DNA from: Melioribacter sp.
GTDB taxonomy: Bacteria > Bacteroidota > Ignavibacteria > Ignavibacteriales > Melioribacteraceae
Assembly (NCBI GenBank): GCA_016841125.1
Contig: JAENZU010000178.1
Coordinates: forward strand, 1-7,029
Direction: 5' to 3'
DNA: 7,029 bases
Numbering within the stretch: position 1 is the first letter of the stretch; the number at the start of each line of letters is the position of its first letter. The notes beneath the pieces are model-generated. The model was not told the origin of the DNA and ran no database searches. It saw only the letters and a list, made by a program, of their open reading frames with translations. A program made the position numbers and the translations under genes. This document shows positions 5,458 to 7,029 of this stretch, one piece after another.

Positions 5458-7029
5458 ATGAAATATACAGAAAATTCTGAAGCACGATTACGAAATGAAA
5501 TTAACGAACTTGGACATATACTTGGCTCCGTTCTAAAAGAGCAGGAAGGAAATGAAATATTTGATAAAGTTGAAAAACTTAGAAGTTTAACAAAAAGTCT
5601 TCGGTCAGAACAGAACAATCAAAGTATTGAAAAAATTAAAGAGATTATTGAAACCTTAACACTAGAGCAAGCCCATAAAATTGTAAGAGCCTTTTCAATC
5701 TATTTTATTTTAATTAATGCTGCGGATGAAGTTCACCAGCTAAGGCAGCAAAGATATCATCGGCTGCACACAAAGAAAATTCAAAAAGGATCTTTGAGGG
5801 AATTAGAAAAAAGTCTTTCAAATATTGACGCCGAAAAGTTTGAAGAAATTTTGAATAAAGTAGAGATTATTCCCGTATTTACAGCTCATCCAACTGAAGC
5901 AACCCGTCAAACAATACTGAAGAAAATACAGAATTTAAGCAGACTGCTTATTAGAAGGGATGAGGTCGAGTTAGACCAACTTGAAAAAGAAAAAATCTCG
6001 CAATTAATTAAAACCGAAGTAACTCTTTTATGGCAGACAAGTGAAATACGATTCCAAAAGGTTACTATTGAAGATGAAATTCAAAGAGGATTATTCTTCT
6101 TAAAAAATTTATATCAAGTTATTCCTGAAATTCAATTTATGATTAATCAGAGTTTCACTAGAGCCTTTGGCAAAAATATTTCTACTCCTCCGCTGCTGAA
6201 GTTTGGGACTTGGATGGGAGGAGACCGGGATGGGCATCCATACGTAACCGCAGAGACAAGCAAGAATACTTTAACCAACATGAAAGGGGAAATCATAAAT
6301 TTATATGTGCAAGACTTGGAAGAATTGTATCAATCACTCAGCAGTTCGGAGATAATTGTAAAAGCGGATAAAAATTTACTTTTGGCAAATGAGAAAAATA
6401 TTAAGGTTAGCGAGAGTAGGCATGTTGCAAAAGAACCCTCGGAACTTTATAGAAAAAAGCTAAGACTTATTCATAAAAAACTTAGTGCTTCCAAACACAA
6501 AGAACCTGATGCTTATTCAGACATAAAGGAGTTTGTTGATGATTTGCTAAGAATTGATAAAAGTTTAAGAAAAAACAACGGGACTTTAATTGCTGACAAC
6601 TTGATTCAACCACTCATTTATAAAGCTTCAATATTCGGCTTTCATTTAGCACAAATGGATATAAGGCAAAATGCCAAAATAATCGAATCCGCATTAGAAG
6701 ATATTTTTTCAACCACAAAAGTAGAGTTAGATTTTATCTCAATTAATGAAGAGAGAAAGATAGAACTTTTAACTAAAGAGATTTTAAATGCCCGCCCATT
6801 AATAAATAGTAATATTGAACTCAACGAAAATACAATTAAAATTCTTGATGAAGTTGAGTTGATCAGATGGGGAAAAGAAAATATTTCATCAAATGCCACT
6901 AGTGATTTTATTATTAGTAATTGCGCAAAGGTAAGTGATGTACTTTCTTTATTATTATTGGCTAAGGAGCGAGGGGTGATAAAAGTTAAAAAAAGTAAAA
7001 TCACTAAATCCCATATAAACATTTTGCCT
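5458..7029 (+). CDS. ppc: Phosphoenolpyruvate carboxylase, N-terminal 524 residues (cut by window end)
   Basis: The enzyme carboxylates phosphoenolpyruvate with bicarbonate to give oxaloacetate, the main anaplerotic input to the TCA cycle; it is cytoplasmic and normally tetrameric. The frame is open from the ATG at 5458 to the last base (exactly 524 codons). It carries the first family signature, VFTAHPTEATRQ, at residues 140-151 with the catalytic histidine at 144. It also has the glycine-rich block GTWMGGDRDGHPYVT at 250-264 (His where the E. coli enzyme has Asn after DRDG), GFHLAQMDIRQNA at 394-406 (counterpart of the LxxLDIRQ region), and a SDFIISNCAKVSDVLSLLLL block at 482-501. The second signature around the GRGG loop and the C-terminal effector site would lie beyond the window. 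Family members are usually near 850-950 residues, so a little over half is visible. An N-terminal methionine at 5458 is supported by a strong Shine-Dalgarno sequence. The gene diverges from metG across a 116-nt gap. Confidence 0.96.
   Translation, partial: MKYTENSEARLRNEINELGHILGSVLKEQEGNEIFDKVEKLRSLTKSLRSEQNNQSIEKIKEIIETLTLEQAHKIVRAFSIYFILINAADEVHQLRQQRYHRLHTKKIQKGSLRELEKSLSNIDAEKFEEILNKVEIIPVFTAHPTEATRQTILKKIQNLSRLLIRRDEVELDQLEKEKISQLIKTEVTLLWQTSEIRFQKVTIEDEIQRGLFFLKNLYQVIPEIQFMINQSFTRAFGKNISTPPLLKFGTWMGGDRDGHPYVTAETSKNTLTNMKGEIINLYVQDLEELYQSLSSSEIIVKADKNLLLANEKNIKVSESRHVAKEPSELYRKKLRLIHKKLSASKHKEPDAYSDIKEFVDDLLRIDKSLRKNNGTLIADNLIQPLIYKASIFGFHLAQMDIRQNAKIIESALEDIFSTTKVELDFISINEERKIELLTKEILNARPLINSNIELNENTIKILDEVELIRWGKENISSNATSDFIISNCAKVSDVLSLLLLAKERGVIKVKKSKITKSHINILP

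Noticed and set aside
5400..5618. Minus-strand 72-codon frame across the ppc start
   Set aside because: It runs antisense to the ppc 5' end and through the divergent promoter region, with no motif or ribosome binding site.
6642..7022. Minus-strand 126-codon hydrophobic-looking frame
   Set aside because: It is antisense to ppc, whose frame is open throughout with conserved motifs. The hydrophobic look comes from reading AT-rich codons backwards.

Overview
The window is ordinary chromosomal DNA from an AT-rich bacterium and holds five protein-coding genes, two of them cut by the window edges. Four genes lie on the minus strand. Read in their own direction they are methionyl-tRNA synthetase (metG, 5341 to 3305), a DNA methyltransferase (3292 to 2330), a multi-domain parvulin-type peptidyl-prolyl isomerase lipoprotein (2201 to 210), and the start of a second parvulin/SurA-like secreted protein (250 to beyond base 1). 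One gene, phosphoenolpyruvate carboxylase (ppc, 5458 to beyond 7029), diverges from metG on the plus strand. I found no RNA gene, insertion sequence, CRISPR array, phage gene or origin.

The host is most likely a Gram-negative bacterium of the Bacteroidota/Ignavibacteria/Chlorobi kind. The grounds are low GC, two neighbouring secreted parvulins with lipoprotein-type signals, and patchy use of Shine-Dalgarno sequences. This is inferred from general character, not from a sequence match, and confidence is modest.

Layout: bases 1-2201 are an envelope protein-folding pair whose reading frames overlap by 41 nt. Bases 2202-2329 are a short intergenic stretch with a weak promoter candidate and no convincing terminator. 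Bases 2330-5341 are a metG-methyltransferase pair with only 12 nt between the genes, so they are almost certainly co-transcribed. Bases 5342-5457 are a compact divergent control region in which the predicted -35 boxes of the metG and ppc promoters lie on top of each other. Bases 5458-7029 hold the N-terminal 524 codons of ppc.

How they work together: the two parvulins would help fold or escort outer-membrane and periplasmic proteins. MetRS charges tRNA-Met. The methyltransferase modifies DNA and has no visible restriction partner here. PEP carboxylase replenishes oxaloacetate. Apart from the parvulin pair there is no obvious shared pathway, and I see no evidence of a new multi-gene system. 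The most notable points are the divergent promoter arrangement, the TTG start of metG, the methyltransferase carried behind metG, and the overlapping parvulin genes with one decayed third rotamase domain.
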